Positions 53,729-62,143 of a stretch of 64,000 nt of DNA are shown here, piece by piece. Location of the stretch: NCBI RefSeq assembly GCF_003173615.1, contig NZ_QGNA01000003.1, positions 186,001 to 250,000 on the forward strand, written 5' to 3'. The notes below the pieces were generated by a model that made no database searches, was not told the origin of the DNA, and saw only the letters and a list, made by a program, of their open reading frames with translations. The translations under genes and the position numbers were made by a program. Numbering within the stretch: position 1 is the stretch's first letter; each line of letters begins with the position of its first letter. This DNA comes from Falsiroseomonas bella. Lineage in GTDB: Bacteria > Pseudomonadota > Alphaproteobacteria > Acetobacterales > Acetobacteraceae.

Positions 53729-54644
53729 AGCCTGCGTGCGGCAGTCGCATGGCGATGCCAAGCAGCGTGTCGAAGCTGGCGCGTCGCCATCGTCGTCGGT
53801 TCCAGCGGAACACGAACTCGTCGAGGTGAGCCTGCAGGTGCGGCCCGCGCAGGCCGTGGAATACGCCCATGGCCCAGCGCTTCATGTTCGAGAAAACCCT
53901 GTGCACCCACGGCAGCACGACGTGGGCCGCCATTTTCCCCACCACCTTCGGCACGTGCTCGTACTCGCCTGCGATGGCGCGATAGGCCGGCAGGCCGTCG
54001 GTGACGACCACGGATTTCGGCTTGATCTGTTCCTCGACGAAGCCGCCGAGGGTGTCGGCGTCGTAGGCCGGAATGCGCTGCAGGCGGATACGGCCCGGAT
54101 AGCGTCGGTCCTCGATTTCGACGGCGCCGACGATCGCCACCTTGCCCACGTGGCTGCGCCCCTGGCCGCCGGCCACGGGATCGTCCTGCGTGCGCAGAGG
54201 GATGGTTGTCTCGTCGACCTCCACGACGCCGGCCAGCGGCTCTCGGTCCGGGTCGACCATCGCCCGGCGGAGCTTGCGCAGCATCAGCCAGGCCGTCTTG
54301 TAGCTGCCCAGGCCGAGTTGGGCCTGGAGCTGGAGCGCGGAGATCCCGTTGGAGTGGCTGGTGACGATGTGCACCGCCAGGAACCAGGTGCGCAGCGGCA
54401 GCTTCGAGCGGTGCAGCACCGTGCCGGCCTTGACCGAGGTCTGACGGCCGCAGCGGGCGCACTCCCAGAGCCCATTCTCCTCGCGAATTTCCCAGGCTTT
54501 GCGGCCTTGGCACTTCGGATCAGGGCAGACGAAGCCCTGCGGCCAGCGCTTTTCAGCGAGGTATTCGACGCAGGCGCGCTCGTCCGGGAAGAGATCCTCG
54601 AACTCGGCACGCGACATCGGACGATCAGGGCGGCGCTGGGCCAT
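53700..54644 (-). CDS. IS1595-family transposase, copy 2
   Basis: 314 aa, identical to the transposase at 7838-8782: zinc ribbon, ISXO2-like catalytic domain, ending FVPRAT. Oriented in the same direction as the porin gene it interrupts. Confidence 0.95.
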   Translation of the reverse strand: MAQRRPDRPMSRAEFEDLFPDERACVEYLAEKRWPQGFVCPDPKCQGRKAWEIREENGLWECARCGRQTSVKAGTVLHRSKLPLRTWFLAVHIVTSHSNGISALQLQAQLGLGSYKTAWLMLRKLRRAMVDPDREPLAGVVEVDETTIPLRTQDDPVAGGQGRSHVGKVAIVGAVEIEDRRYPGRIRLQRIPAYDADTLGGFVEEQIKPKSVVVTDGLPAYRAIAGEYEHVPKVVGKMAAHVVLPWVHRVFSNMKRWAMGVFHGLRGPHLQAHLDEFVFRWNRRRWRRASFDTLLGIAMRLPHAGFRDFVPRAT

Positions 54645-55636
54645 CGCCCCCGAATCGGGCCTGTTTTGTTCCGGGAGTCAAGCCCCCTCAGATACCACCC
54701 CTTGAGAGCACCTGAGCCATGGGGAGAAGCCTTCTTGATGATGTCAGGTCGATCTGGAGGAAACGGTGGAATGAAGATGTCGCCTTTGCTGTCCTGGTCG
54801 ATGCCTGGCTGGGTACTGACCAAGGCGGCAAATCCTTGACGCCCGCTGAGACCACCGATGGTGACTGGGAAATCAACGCTCCCGCGGATCGAGACTCCGT
54901 CAGCGAAAGGCGCTTCGAAACCTGTCTTGTTGACCACGCTGACAGGATCATAGACCCACAAGCCGAAAGTGGCGGCTTCCGTTCGCACACTCAACATGGC
55001 ACCGAAGAGATAGGGCGGGACAGCGGCGCTGGGAGGAGCGGCGAAGGTAAGGTTCCAGAACGAGTCGATGCCGGCACCGCCACTGAACGGCCTCATGCCA
55101 GCGAGATCGATCATGTTGAATTTGCCGAATAACAGGGAAACCGAGTTTCCGAACCGCTGCTGAAAATAAACGCTCGACAGGTCAAAGCGGTCGGCACCCT
55201 CCATCCCTGGAAAAAGGAGCGCCGTGTTGGGCGGGGACACCACACCCCCAACCCCGTTGATACTCCGACCGAAATTATACTCTCCGTGGATGGTTACCGA
55301 GAAGCCATCCCAAAACCCCAACCTGCTGAGGTCGACATTGAGCAGCAGGTCAGCCTTGCCGCCATATTGGAAATTGCGATTCGGGCCGCCGCCAACCAGA
55401 CCCTGGTAGAATTGTGTCACTCGAGGGGCGAGTGTGATGCCATGTTCTCTCAACGAAGTCCGGAGGCCACCCCAATCGCCGGTGAGCGTATCCCGTTCCA
55501 TCCAACCGACTGGCCGGGTCGCATCAGCATTGACAGTGGCTCCGCCGCCTCTTGGTGCTTCTTGCGCAGACAGCGGACTGCAGATGAAGACAGACAGCAG
55601 GGCCGCAACCTGCACTTCGATAAGTCTCATTTTCAT

Positions 55637-55939
55637 ATTCTCCGCCCGGCTCCCTTTCGATCTGATTGTGCCCGTGCCGTATCGTGGGCAGGGGCAAAAA
55701 CGCGGCCCGCATCATGCCCAACTAACCCAACGAAGCGAACCGCGCCCAACCCCCGCCAGGACGCTCGATGCCACGCAGCAGGGGCCGTCCACCCCATCAA
55801 CTCCAATTCACACAGTTCTTTTGCGCATTGCTCCAGGTCAAAACCCCGTGGCAAGCACCGCCGCCGCCGTACTCGCTGAATCCAAGAGACCGGGTTATCG
55901 TCTCACTAGTTGGGCCTGCGTGGACGAGGGAATGTGGAT
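55637..55939. other. Intergenic region between porin and second sulfatase
   Basis: About 300 bp separating divergent genes. It should hold promoters for both directions, but no convincing -35/-10 pair, operator dyad or small gene was seen. The porin side is less GC-rich. Short frames here carry no recognisable protein features. Confidence 0.5.
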
Positions 55940-58513
55940 ATGAGACTTGGCTTGTCGCTGGCCATGCCGTCGTCAATCGCTCGCTGCTGGATCTCGCCCA
56001 CGGAGAAATTGGCCCAGGCAACAACGGATTGGCCAACTCATACGCGCGGCGGGCCTGCTTGGCTCTTGCGTGCGCAACTGCCGGCGATCGGGGTTGTCGG
56101 CGTCCTCATCGCTGGCCTGGCGACGGCGGCCGCGCCCGCCGCAGCGCAGCAGCTTCGCGGCACGCCGGGCTCCGCCACCGCGGTCGAGTTCCCGAACTCC
56201 CGCGTCCTGCCCCAGCCGCCCGCGCCCTTCGCCGGCACCATCAGCCCATCCGCGCGGGAGAGCACGCCGGCCTGGCCGCCGACGCTCGGCGCGCCCGAGA
56301 ACGCGCCCAATGTCCTGCTGATCATCACGGACGATGTCGGGTTCGGCTCGCCGTCCACCTTCGGCGGCGTCATCCCAACGCCCACGCTCGACCAGGTGGC
56401 GCAGACGGGGCTGCGCTACACGCAGTTCCACACCACCGCGCTCTGCTCGCCGACGCGCGCCTCGCTGCTCACTGGCCGCAACCCGCATTCCGTCGGCTTC
56501 GGCGCGGTCGCGGAACTCTCGACGGGCTTCCCCGGCTACAACGCGATCATCGGCGCCGACACCGCGACGATCGCGCAGACGCTGCGCCAGAACGGCTACT
56601 CCACCGCATGGTACGGCAAGAACCACAACACGCCGCCCTGGGAGATCAGCCCCGCCGGCCCCTTCGACCGCTGGCCCACGGGCCTCGGCTTCGATGTCTT
56701 CTACGGCTTCATGGGCGGCGAGACGAACCAGTGGGAGCCGGGCAACCTCTATCGCAACACGACGCGAATCCTGCCCTTCGAAGGCCGGCCGGGCTGGAAC
56801 CTGACGACCGCCATGGCCGACGAGGCCATCGCGCGCATCCGCGAACTGCATGAGGTGGCACCCGGCCGCCCCTGGTTCATCCACTACGCGCCGGGCGGCG
56901 CGCATGCGCCCCATCATCCGACGCCCGAATGGATCGCGCGCTTCCGTGGCCAGTTCGACGAGGGGTGGGAGGTGATCCGCGAGCGCATCTTCGCCAACCA
57001 GCAGCGCCTGGGCGTGCTGCCGCCGAACGCGGTGCTGCCGCCCTGGCCGGACACGCTGCCGCGCTGGTCGAGCCTCTCGGCGGATCAACGCCGCCTCTAC
57101 GCGCGGCAGGCCGAGGTCTTCGCGGCCTACCTCGCCTACACCGACCACGAGATCGGGCGCGTCATCCAGGCGGTGCGCGACGCCGGGCAGCTCGACAACA
57201 CGCTCATCATCTACATCAGCGGCGACAATGGCGGCAGCGCCGAGGGCCAGGTGCACGGCACGCCGAACGAGGTCGCCTTCTTCAACGGCGTCGAGATCCC
57301 GGTCGAGCGGCAGCTGCCCGTCATCGACGAATGGGGCGGGCCGAGCACCTATCCCAACCTCGCGGTCGGCTGGACCTGGGCCTTCGGCACGCCCTACCAG
57401 TGGACCAAGCAGGTCGCCTCCCATTTCGGCGGCACGCGCAACGGCATGGCGATCTCCTGGCCGCGGCGCATCGCGGATCGCGGCGGCATCCGCCACCAGT
57501 TCCACCACGTGATGGACATCGCGCCGACGATCCTGGAGGCGATCGGCATCCCCGAGCCGCGCATGGTCAACGGCGTGGCGCAGCGGCCGATCGAGGGCGT
57601 CAGCATGGCCTACACCTTCGACGCCGCGAACGCCGCGGCGCGGTCGCGCCGCCGCACGCTGCACTTCGAGATGCTCGCCCATCGCGGGATCTACCACGAT
57701 GGCTGGTACGCCAACACGACGCCGCCGACCCTGCCCTGGCAAAGCGGGGGCCGGCTGCCGGAGGATGTGGTGAACGGCTACAGCTGGGAGCTGTACAACC
57801 TCGAGCAGGATCCGACGCAGAGCCGGAACCTCGCCGCGCAGTTCCCGGAGCGGCTGCGCGACATGCAGCAGCGCTTCCTGATCGAGGCGGCGCGCTTCCA
57901 GGTCCTGCCGCTCGACAATTCGAGCCTGCCGCGGCTGATCACGCAGCGGCCGGGCCCCTCGGCCGGGCGGCAGGAATTCGTCTATCGCGGCACGGGGAGC
58001 GGGCTGCTCGGCAGCGCGGCGCCGTCGCTGCTGAACCGCGCCTACCGGCTGGTGGCCGAGATCGAGGTGCCCGCCGGCGGGGCGAACGGCGTGATCGCGA
58101 CGCATGGCGGGCGCTTCGCGGGCTGGGGCTTCTACCTGCTCGGCGGCCGGCCGGTCTTCACCTGGAACCTGCTCGACATGGAGCGGGTGCGGTGGGAGGC
58201 GCCGAATGCCCTGCCGCCAGGGCGCCACAGCATCGCCTTCGAGTTCCAGCCCGAGGCATCCGGCGCGCCGGTGGGGCGCGGCGGGACCGGCACGTTGTCG
58301 GTCAACGGCCAGGTCGTCGCGCGCCAGGCGATGGCGCGGACGCTGCCCTTCGCGGTGCAGGGCGACGAGACCTTCGATGTCGGGCTCGACACCGGATCCT
58401 CGGTGGATGAGCGCGACTACCGGGCGCCCTTCGCCTTCACCGGGCGGCTCGACCGGTTCGTGGTGACGCTAGGCGAATCCACGTTGGCGAGGGGAGGGCC
58501 GGCGCGCGACTGA
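55940..58513 (+). CDS. Large arylsulfatase-type sulfatase
   Basis: About 857 aa from ATG 55940 (a TTG at 55910 or later starts are possible; the signal peptide core LPAIGVVGVLIAGLATAAA begins some 45 residues in). The mature region begins AQQLRGTPGS. Catalytic motif is LCSPTRASLLTGR, a canonical C-x-P-x-R with Cys169 in this numbering. The metal-binding pair is in IITDDVGFG. The domain continues with YISGDNGGSAEG and a C-terminal beta-sandwich-like region (VIATHGGRFAGWGFYLLGG). It needs formylglycine and may depend on the maturase at 3-4 kb. Substrate unknown. Confidence 0.92.
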   Translation: MRLGLSLAMPSSIARCWISPTEKLAQATTDWPTHTRGGPAWLLRAQLPAIGVVGVLIAGLATAAAPAAAQQLRGTPGSATAVEFPNSRVLPQPPAPFAGTISPSARESTPAWPPTLGAPENAPNVLLIITDDVGFGSPSTFGGVIPTPTLDQVAQTGLRYTQFHTTALCSPTRASLLTGRNPHSVGFGAVAELSTGFPGYNAIIGADTATIAQTLRQNGYSTAWYGKNHNTPPWEISPAGPFDRWPTGLGFDVFYGFMGGETNQWEPGNLYRNTTRILPFEGRPGWNLTTAMADEAIARIRELHEVAPGRPWFIHYAPGGAHAPHHPTPEWIARFRGQFDEGWEVIRERIFANQQRLGVLPPNAVLPPWPDTLPRWSSLSADQRRLYARQAEVFAAYLAYTDHEIGRVIQAVRDAGQLDNTLIIYISGDNGGSAEGQVHGTPNEVAFFNGVEIPVERQLPVIDEWGGPSTYPNLAVGWTWAFGTPYQWTKQVASHFGGTRNGMAISWPRRIADRGGIRHQFHHVMDIAPTILEAIGIPEPRMVNGVAQRPIEGVSMAYTFDAANAAARSRRRTLHFEMLAHRGIYHDGWYANTTPPTLPWQSGGRLPEDVVNGYSWELYNLEQDPTQSRNLAAQFPERLRDMQQRFLIEAARFQVLPLDNSSLPRLITQRPGPSAGRQEFVYRGTGSGLLGSAAPSLLNRAYRLVAEIEVPAGGANGVIATHGGRFAGWGFYLLGGRPVFTWNLLDMERVRWEAPNALPPGRHSIAFEFQPEASGAPVGRGGTGTLSVNGQVVARQAMARTLPFAVQGDETFDVGLDTGSSVDERDYRAPFAFTGRLDRFVVTLGESTLARGGPARD

Positions 58514-58720
58514 CGGGCGCGCCAGCGGCATCGGCGCAAGCCGACCTGCCGCCGGGCTAGGTGTACGGCCGAAGGAGATGAGTCTGTCACCGATCGCTGC
58601 CTGCCAGCGAATGGAGACGGTTCGAATCCGGTCGCACTCCCTCCGCCAGCGCAGCCGTCTCCCAACCCGCGCTTGACCGCGGGGTGAGCAGGGCGATCCC
58701 TTCCCCCTGTGCCTCCGCGC

Positions 58721-60430
58721 TCAGCGCGTGTGCCAGTCCGGCGCGAAGACCTGCAGCCCGTCCACCACGGTCAGCAGGTCGCGCGAGGGATTCGCGCGCC
58801 GCTCCACCAGCCGCAGCGCGCCCTCGTCGCGCAGGACGTAGAGCGTGCCGCGCTCCCACCGGCCGGCGTCGAAATCCGCAACCGTCCGGGCATTCAACCG
58901 GCGCAACGCCTCGGCCTCGACCCGCGACAGGTAGACGACATCGGTCGGCAGACGGTGGCGTGCCGCGAAACGGGCGACCGGCTCCCAATCCGCTCCGAAA
59001 TTCGCGGCAGGCACGGCGCGCACCCGACCGTAGCGCAGCGCCGCCTGGGACCAGAAGGGATCGGGCAGGCGCTCCGCCGCCTGGCGGGGCGCTTCCGCCA
59101 CCAGCGCGCGGAACTTCGCCATGCCGGCATCCACGTCCACAACCTGCAGCGCCAGCGCGACCCCGAGCACGATCCGGGCGGCCCGTATCGGCAACCGCAG
59201 CGCGACCAGCGAGACCGCGCCGAACAGCGCGGCATAGCCCAGCGGCCAGTAGAACCGCTCGGAGGCGCGCAGCATGTCGGCAAGCCGCATCACCGGCGCG
59301 GGCAGCGGGATCTCCACCAGCACATGGCCGCCGACCGCGACGCGGTTGGAGATCGCGAAGAGCAGCATGCCCCCGAGGACGACCAGCAGCGGACGGTGCC
59401 GTCGCAGCGCCCCGCCGAGGCCGCCGCGCCAGGCGAGCATGGCTGCGACGGCAAGCACGGCCAGCGCGCCGGCGCCAAGATAGGCGCCGCCATGCTCCCA
59501 GTGCCGCAGCCCGGGCAGCGCGGGCAGCAGCCGCCCCCACTCCACCGCATCGAAGGGCGCGGTCAGGTCGAGCTGCGAATGGCCGTAATGCACGCCCATC
59601 GGCTCAACCTCGCCGCGGACCGTGAAGTAGCCGGCGAGCCAGAGCCCCGCCAACCCCGCCGCCGGCACGCCCAGCGCTTCCCCCAGGACGGGGCGGATGC
59701 GCCCGGCGTTGATCCCGCGGGCGGCCAGGTCGGACACCCACAGGCCGGCACACATCGCGAGCACATAAGGGTTGAGCATCGCGACGAGGCCGAGGCAGCC
59801 GGCCCATTGCAGCGCCTGGCGACGTCCTGCGGGCCGCAGGCAGAGCCAGAGCGCCCAGAGCAGCGCCCACTGCGAGGCCAGGGCGAAATGCCCGCCATAG
59901 CGATTGAGCAGCAGGGGCTGGAACACGAAGAGCAGCGCGCCGAAGGCGCGGGAGACGGGATCCTCCACCGACAGCGCCAGCAGGCGCCACGCCATCGCCC
60001 CCTGCAGCATGGCGCTGAGCACCAGCCAGGGGCCCCAGTACTGCTTGATCTCGACAACCGGCAGCAGCGCCTTTGCGATGAAGGCGGCCAGCGGCACCAC
60101 GTCCACGAAGAAGATCGCGCTGGCCAATTCGAGCCCGTAGGCCGGGTTGAGGCCGAGCGGCAGCGTCCAGGGCGCGACCGAGAAATACCGCCAGGCCAGC
60201 CAGTAGGCGACGGGGTCCGGTCCGAGGGTGCCGTGCAGCAGCCAGCCGGTGTCGCGGATGTCGAGGATGCGGGGGCCGAGCGCCAGGATCGCCGCCGATG
60301 CGCCGCCCAGCAGCACCAGCAGCCGGCAGATCCGCTGAAGCGCCATGCGATCCGGCCGGGCCGCCGCTTCGGCCGCCGGGCGCAGCCGCGCCAGCGGCGG
60401 CATCGGATCCAGCGGATGGCCGGGGCTCAC
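58721..60430 (-). CDS. DUF6311 multi-pass membrane protein
   Basis: 569 aa with about ten hydrophobic segments and a C-terminal soluble domain. The N-terminal periplasmic motif DTGWLLHGTLGPDPVAYWLA and AYGLELASAIFFVDVVPLAA are characteristic of DUF6311, related to glycosyltransferase-like membrane proteins. The start is uncertain: GTG 60430 was used; ATG 60403 or 60346 (MALQRICRLL) are alternatives. Probably a cell-envelope polysaccharide function, by family resemblance only. Confidence 0.8.
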   Translation of the reverse strand: MSPGHPLDPMPPLARLRPAAEAAARPDRMALQRICRLLVLLGGASAAILALGPRILDIRDTGWLLHGTLGPDPVAYWLAWRYFSVAPWTLPLGLNPAYGLELASAIFFVDVVPLAAFIAKALLPVVEIKQYWGPWLVLSAMLQGAMAWRLLALSVEDPVSRAFGALLFVFQPLLLNRYGGHFALASQWALLWALWLCLRPAGRRQALQWAGCLGLVAMLNPYVLAMCAGLWVSDLAARGINAGRIRPVLGEALGVPAAGLAGLWLAGYFTVRGEVEPMGVHYGHSQLDLTAPFDAVEWGRLLPALPGLRHWEHGGAYLGAGALAVLAVAAMLAWRGGLGGALRRHRPLLVVLGGMLLFAISNRVAVGGHVLVEIPLPAPVMRLADMLRASERFYWPLGYAALFGAVSLVALRLPIRAARIVLGVALALQVVDVDAGMAKFRALVAEAPRQAAERLPDPFWSQAALRYGRVRAVPAANFGADWEPVARFAARHRLPTDVVYLSRVEAEALRRLNARTVADFDAGRWERGTLYVLRDEGALRLVERRANPSRDLLTVVDGLQVFAPDWHTR

Positions 60431-60732
60431 CGCGGATCAGCCTGCCCGCAAGCCGGCGGGGTGTGTTCCTCCCGATCCTGGCCCACTCCAGTCCCTCCCT
60501 CAGGCTTCACGAGTATTTGACGGTGCGGAGGCCGAGGCAATCACGGGCCGGGCTGCCGCGCCGGAGGCGATGACGACGAGCTCATGGCGTGCCCGGGATG
60601 CCGATTGCGCGGCAAGCCGCGGCGGCGCGCAAGAAATGTGTCAAGGCCGTAAGATTCGCCAAAAGAGGATTGCCAACCACATTAGGACAACCCTAAGTAG
60701 ACCCTATGGCGCATCGCCACTATCCTGCCTCC
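60431..60732. other. Intergenic region upstream of small membrane protein
   Basis: About 300 bp between divergent genes. The right part holds the candidate leaderless promoter listed separately. An AT-richer patch (AAGATTCGCCAAAAGAGGAT, near 60649-60668) precedes it. No further gene was seen. Confidence 0.5.
60698..60726 (+). promoter_or_regulatory. Candidate sigma-70 promoter for a leaderless mRNA
   Basis: TAGACC at 60698-60703, a 17-base spacer, then TATCCT at 60721-60726. Only six bases separate the -10 element from ATG 60733, so transcription would begin at or next to the start codon; no Shine-Dalgarno is present. Confidence 0.5.
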
Positions 60733-60879
60733 ATGACTGAGCCCCCACGGCATCGCCGTTACTGGGTCCTGGCCGCGCTTATCCTGGTGGTGGCCGCCGC
60801 GGCCGCCGCGCTCACCGTGCAGGCGGACCGGACCCCGCAGCCTGCCGTGATGCCCTATGATCCCCTGCCGCGCTGGTAG
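60733..60879 (+). CDS. Small single-pass membrane protein (48 aa)
   Basis: MTEPPRHRRYWVLAALILVV followed by an Ala/Val-rich continuation forms one transmembrane helix with a basic N-terminal side. A short tail ends VMPYDPLPRW. The start sits exactly at the predicted transcription start of a leaderless promoter. No family known. Confidence 0.55.
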   Translation: MTEPPRHRRYWVLAALILVVAAAAAALTVQADRTPQPAVMPYDPLPRW

Positions 60880-60996
60880 CAAAGCACGCCAGCGGCTCAG
60901 GCCGGCGTGAAACCGGCGAAACAATAGAGCCCTCCCCCGCAATCCTGGCGACACGCGCCCCGGCGAGGCTCGTGGCGTCGCAGGGAGAGACCCGCC

Positions 60997-61419
60997 ATGA
61001 GGCCCGACCAGATCGCGCATGTGGAACGCAGCTTCCGCGTCATCGCGCCGCTCGGCGAGATGGCCGCGGCGATCTTCTACGAACGCCTCTTCACCATGGA
61101 CCCCGCGATGCACCGGCTGTTCCGCCATGCCGACATGGGGGAGCAGGGACGGAAGCTGATGGCGGCGCTGGGCTTCGTGGTGAACAACCTGCGGGAGCCG
61201 GACCGGCTGCTTCCGGCGGCGGCCGAACTCGGGCGACGGCATGCCGGCTACGGCGTGCAGCCTTCCCACTACGATACGGTCGGGGCGGCGCTGCTCGACA
61301 CGCTGGCCGAGGGGCTGGGCGACGGGTTCAGCCCGCCGGTCCGCGACGCCTGGGAGGCGGCCTACCGGCTACTGGCCGGCACGATGCAGGCCGGCGCCGC
61401 GCCGGCGCGCGCGGCGTGA
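60997..61419 (+). CDS. Globin family haem protein
   Basis: 140 aa. MRPDQIAHVERSFRVIAPLG opens helix A, and AAAIFYERLFTMDPAMHRLF covers B-C with the conserved Phe. The proximal histidine is His82 in GRRHAGYGVQPSHYD, as in bacterial haemoglobins and flavohaemoglobins. No reductase domain follows, so it is a single-domain globin, probably for oxygen or NO handling. GGAGAG lies upstream of the start. Confidence 0.88.
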   Translation: MRPDQIAHVERSFRVIAPLGEMAAAIFYERLFTMDPAMHRLFRHADMGEQGRKLMAALGFVVNNLREPDRLLPAAAELGRRHAGYGVQPSHYDTVGAALLDTLAEGLGDGFSPPVRDAWEAAYRLLAGTMQAGAAPARAA

Positions 61420-61441
61420 CGATTTCACGCCTGCCGGCACG

Positions 61442-61471
61442 TTCACCGGCCCCCTCCGGGCCTGCTATCCT
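61442..61471 (+). promoter_or_regulatory. Second candidate leaderless promoter
   Basis: TTCACC at 61442-61447, an 18-base spacer, then TATCCT at 61466-61471, six bases before GTG 61478. The -10 sequence and its distance to the start codon are identical to the promoter at 60698-60726. Confidence 0.45.
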
Positions 61472-61477
61472 GCCCCG

Positions 61478-62137
61478 GTGAACATCCTCGCCCCGCCGCG
61501 CGCCCGGCTGCAGATCGAGGTCGTCTTCGACCTGGTCTGCCCCTGGTGCTACCTCGGCACGCACCGGCTGCGGCGCACACTGCGCGCGCGGCCCGACCTT
61601 GCGGCCGACATCGTCTGGCGGCCCTTCCTGCTGAACCCGGACATCGCGCCGGGCGGGCTGGCGCGGCAGGACTACCTGATGCGCAAGTTTGGCGGCGAGG
61701 AGCGCGCCCGGCGCCTGCACGCCACGATCACCGAGCTCGGCCGCGCCGAGGGCCTGCGATTCGCCTTCGACCGCATCCGCCGCATCCCGCCCTCGCTCGA
61801 CGCCCATCGCCTGGTCCGCCTGGCGGAGCGCCAGGGGCTGGCGGAGGCGGCGGTGGAGGCCGTGTTCGGCGCCTATTTCCTCGAAGGCCTGGATATCGGC
61901 GACCTGGACGTGCTGGCGGCCATAGCCGGGACGATCGGGATGGATGCACAGGCCACGCGCCAGGCGCTGGCCGGCCCGCAGGAGGCCGAGGCGGTGCATG
62001 CCGACAATCTCCGCGCCCATCGCCTGGGCATCAACGGCGTGCCCTGCTTCGTGGTGCAGGGCCGGCATGCCATCGCCGGCGCGCAGGAGCCGGAAGTGCT
62101 GGAGCGCCTGCTGGACGTGGCGCTGGTGGAGGGCTGA
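61478..62137 (+). CDS. DsbA-family (FrnE-like) oxidoreductase
   Basis: 219 aa from GTG 61478. A thioredoxin-fold active site CPWC (Cys21/Cys24) lies in FDLVCPWCYLGTHRL, the FrnE/polyketide-type DsbA pattern. The cis-Pro region is NGVPCFVVQGRHAIAGAQ. No signal peptide, so cytoplasmic. Likely a disulfide isomerase or reductase involved in stress responses. Ends six bases before mfd, which is convergent. Confidence 0.9.
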   Translation: MNILAPPRARLQIEVVFDLVCPWCYLGTHRLRRTLRARPDLAADIVWRPFLLNPDIAPGGLARQDYLMRKFGGEERARRLHATITELGRAEGLRFAFDRIRRIPPSLDAHRLVRLAERQGLAEAAVEAVFGAYFLEGLDIGDLDVLAAIAGTIGMDAQATRQALAGPQEAEAVHADNLRAHRLGINGVPCFVVQGRHAIAGAQEPEVLERLLDVALVEG

Positions 62138-62143
62138 CGCCCT

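Larger units (their letters stand above)
53393..54733. mobile_element. IS1595-family insertion sequence, copy 2
   Basis: 1341 bp, with ends and encoded proteins identical to copy 1 as far as read by eye. Flanked by the perfect 8-bp repeat CTTGATGA (53385-53392 and 54734-54741). Same orientation as copy 1. It lies within the porin gene. Sequence identity and intact frames indicate recent transposition. Confidence 0.95.
52983..55636 (-). pseudogene. OprB-like porin gene interrupted by IS1595
   Basis: The N-terminal part (55636-54734, 301 codons) has a signal peptide (MKMRLIEVQVAALLSVF, then LSAQ) and OprB-like features: RDTLTGDWGGLRTSLREHGI, YQGLVGGGPNRNFQYGG and a C-terminal PPFPPDRPDIIK. The C-terminal part (53384-52983, 134 codons with stop) continues NSRYHLSYSFDQYLYRR and ends GLRTVTRF, a terminal Phe typical of barrels. 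Removing the IS and one CTTGATGA restores a single frame of 434 aa. The intact protein would be a carbohydrate-selective outer-membrane porin. It seems less GC-rich than neighbouring genes, suggesting transfer. Confidence 0.93.

Noticed and set aside
55973-58228. 751-aa open frame opposite the second sulfatase
   Set aside because: Antisense shadow; the plus strand carries all sulfatase motifs.
58597-58652. tRNA 3'-end-like sequence (GGTTCGAATCC followed by a CCA end)
   Set aside because: There is no matching 5' acceptor strand, the spacing from T-loop to CCA is about five bases too long and the T-stem has mismatches. At best a remnant; not annotated as a tRNA.
58709-60520. 603-aa open frame opposite the DUF6311 gene
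   Set aside because: Composition is Arg/Gln/His/Pro-rich with no domain pattern, as expected for an antisense frame in a very GC-rich gene; the minus-strand protein has clear membrane segments.
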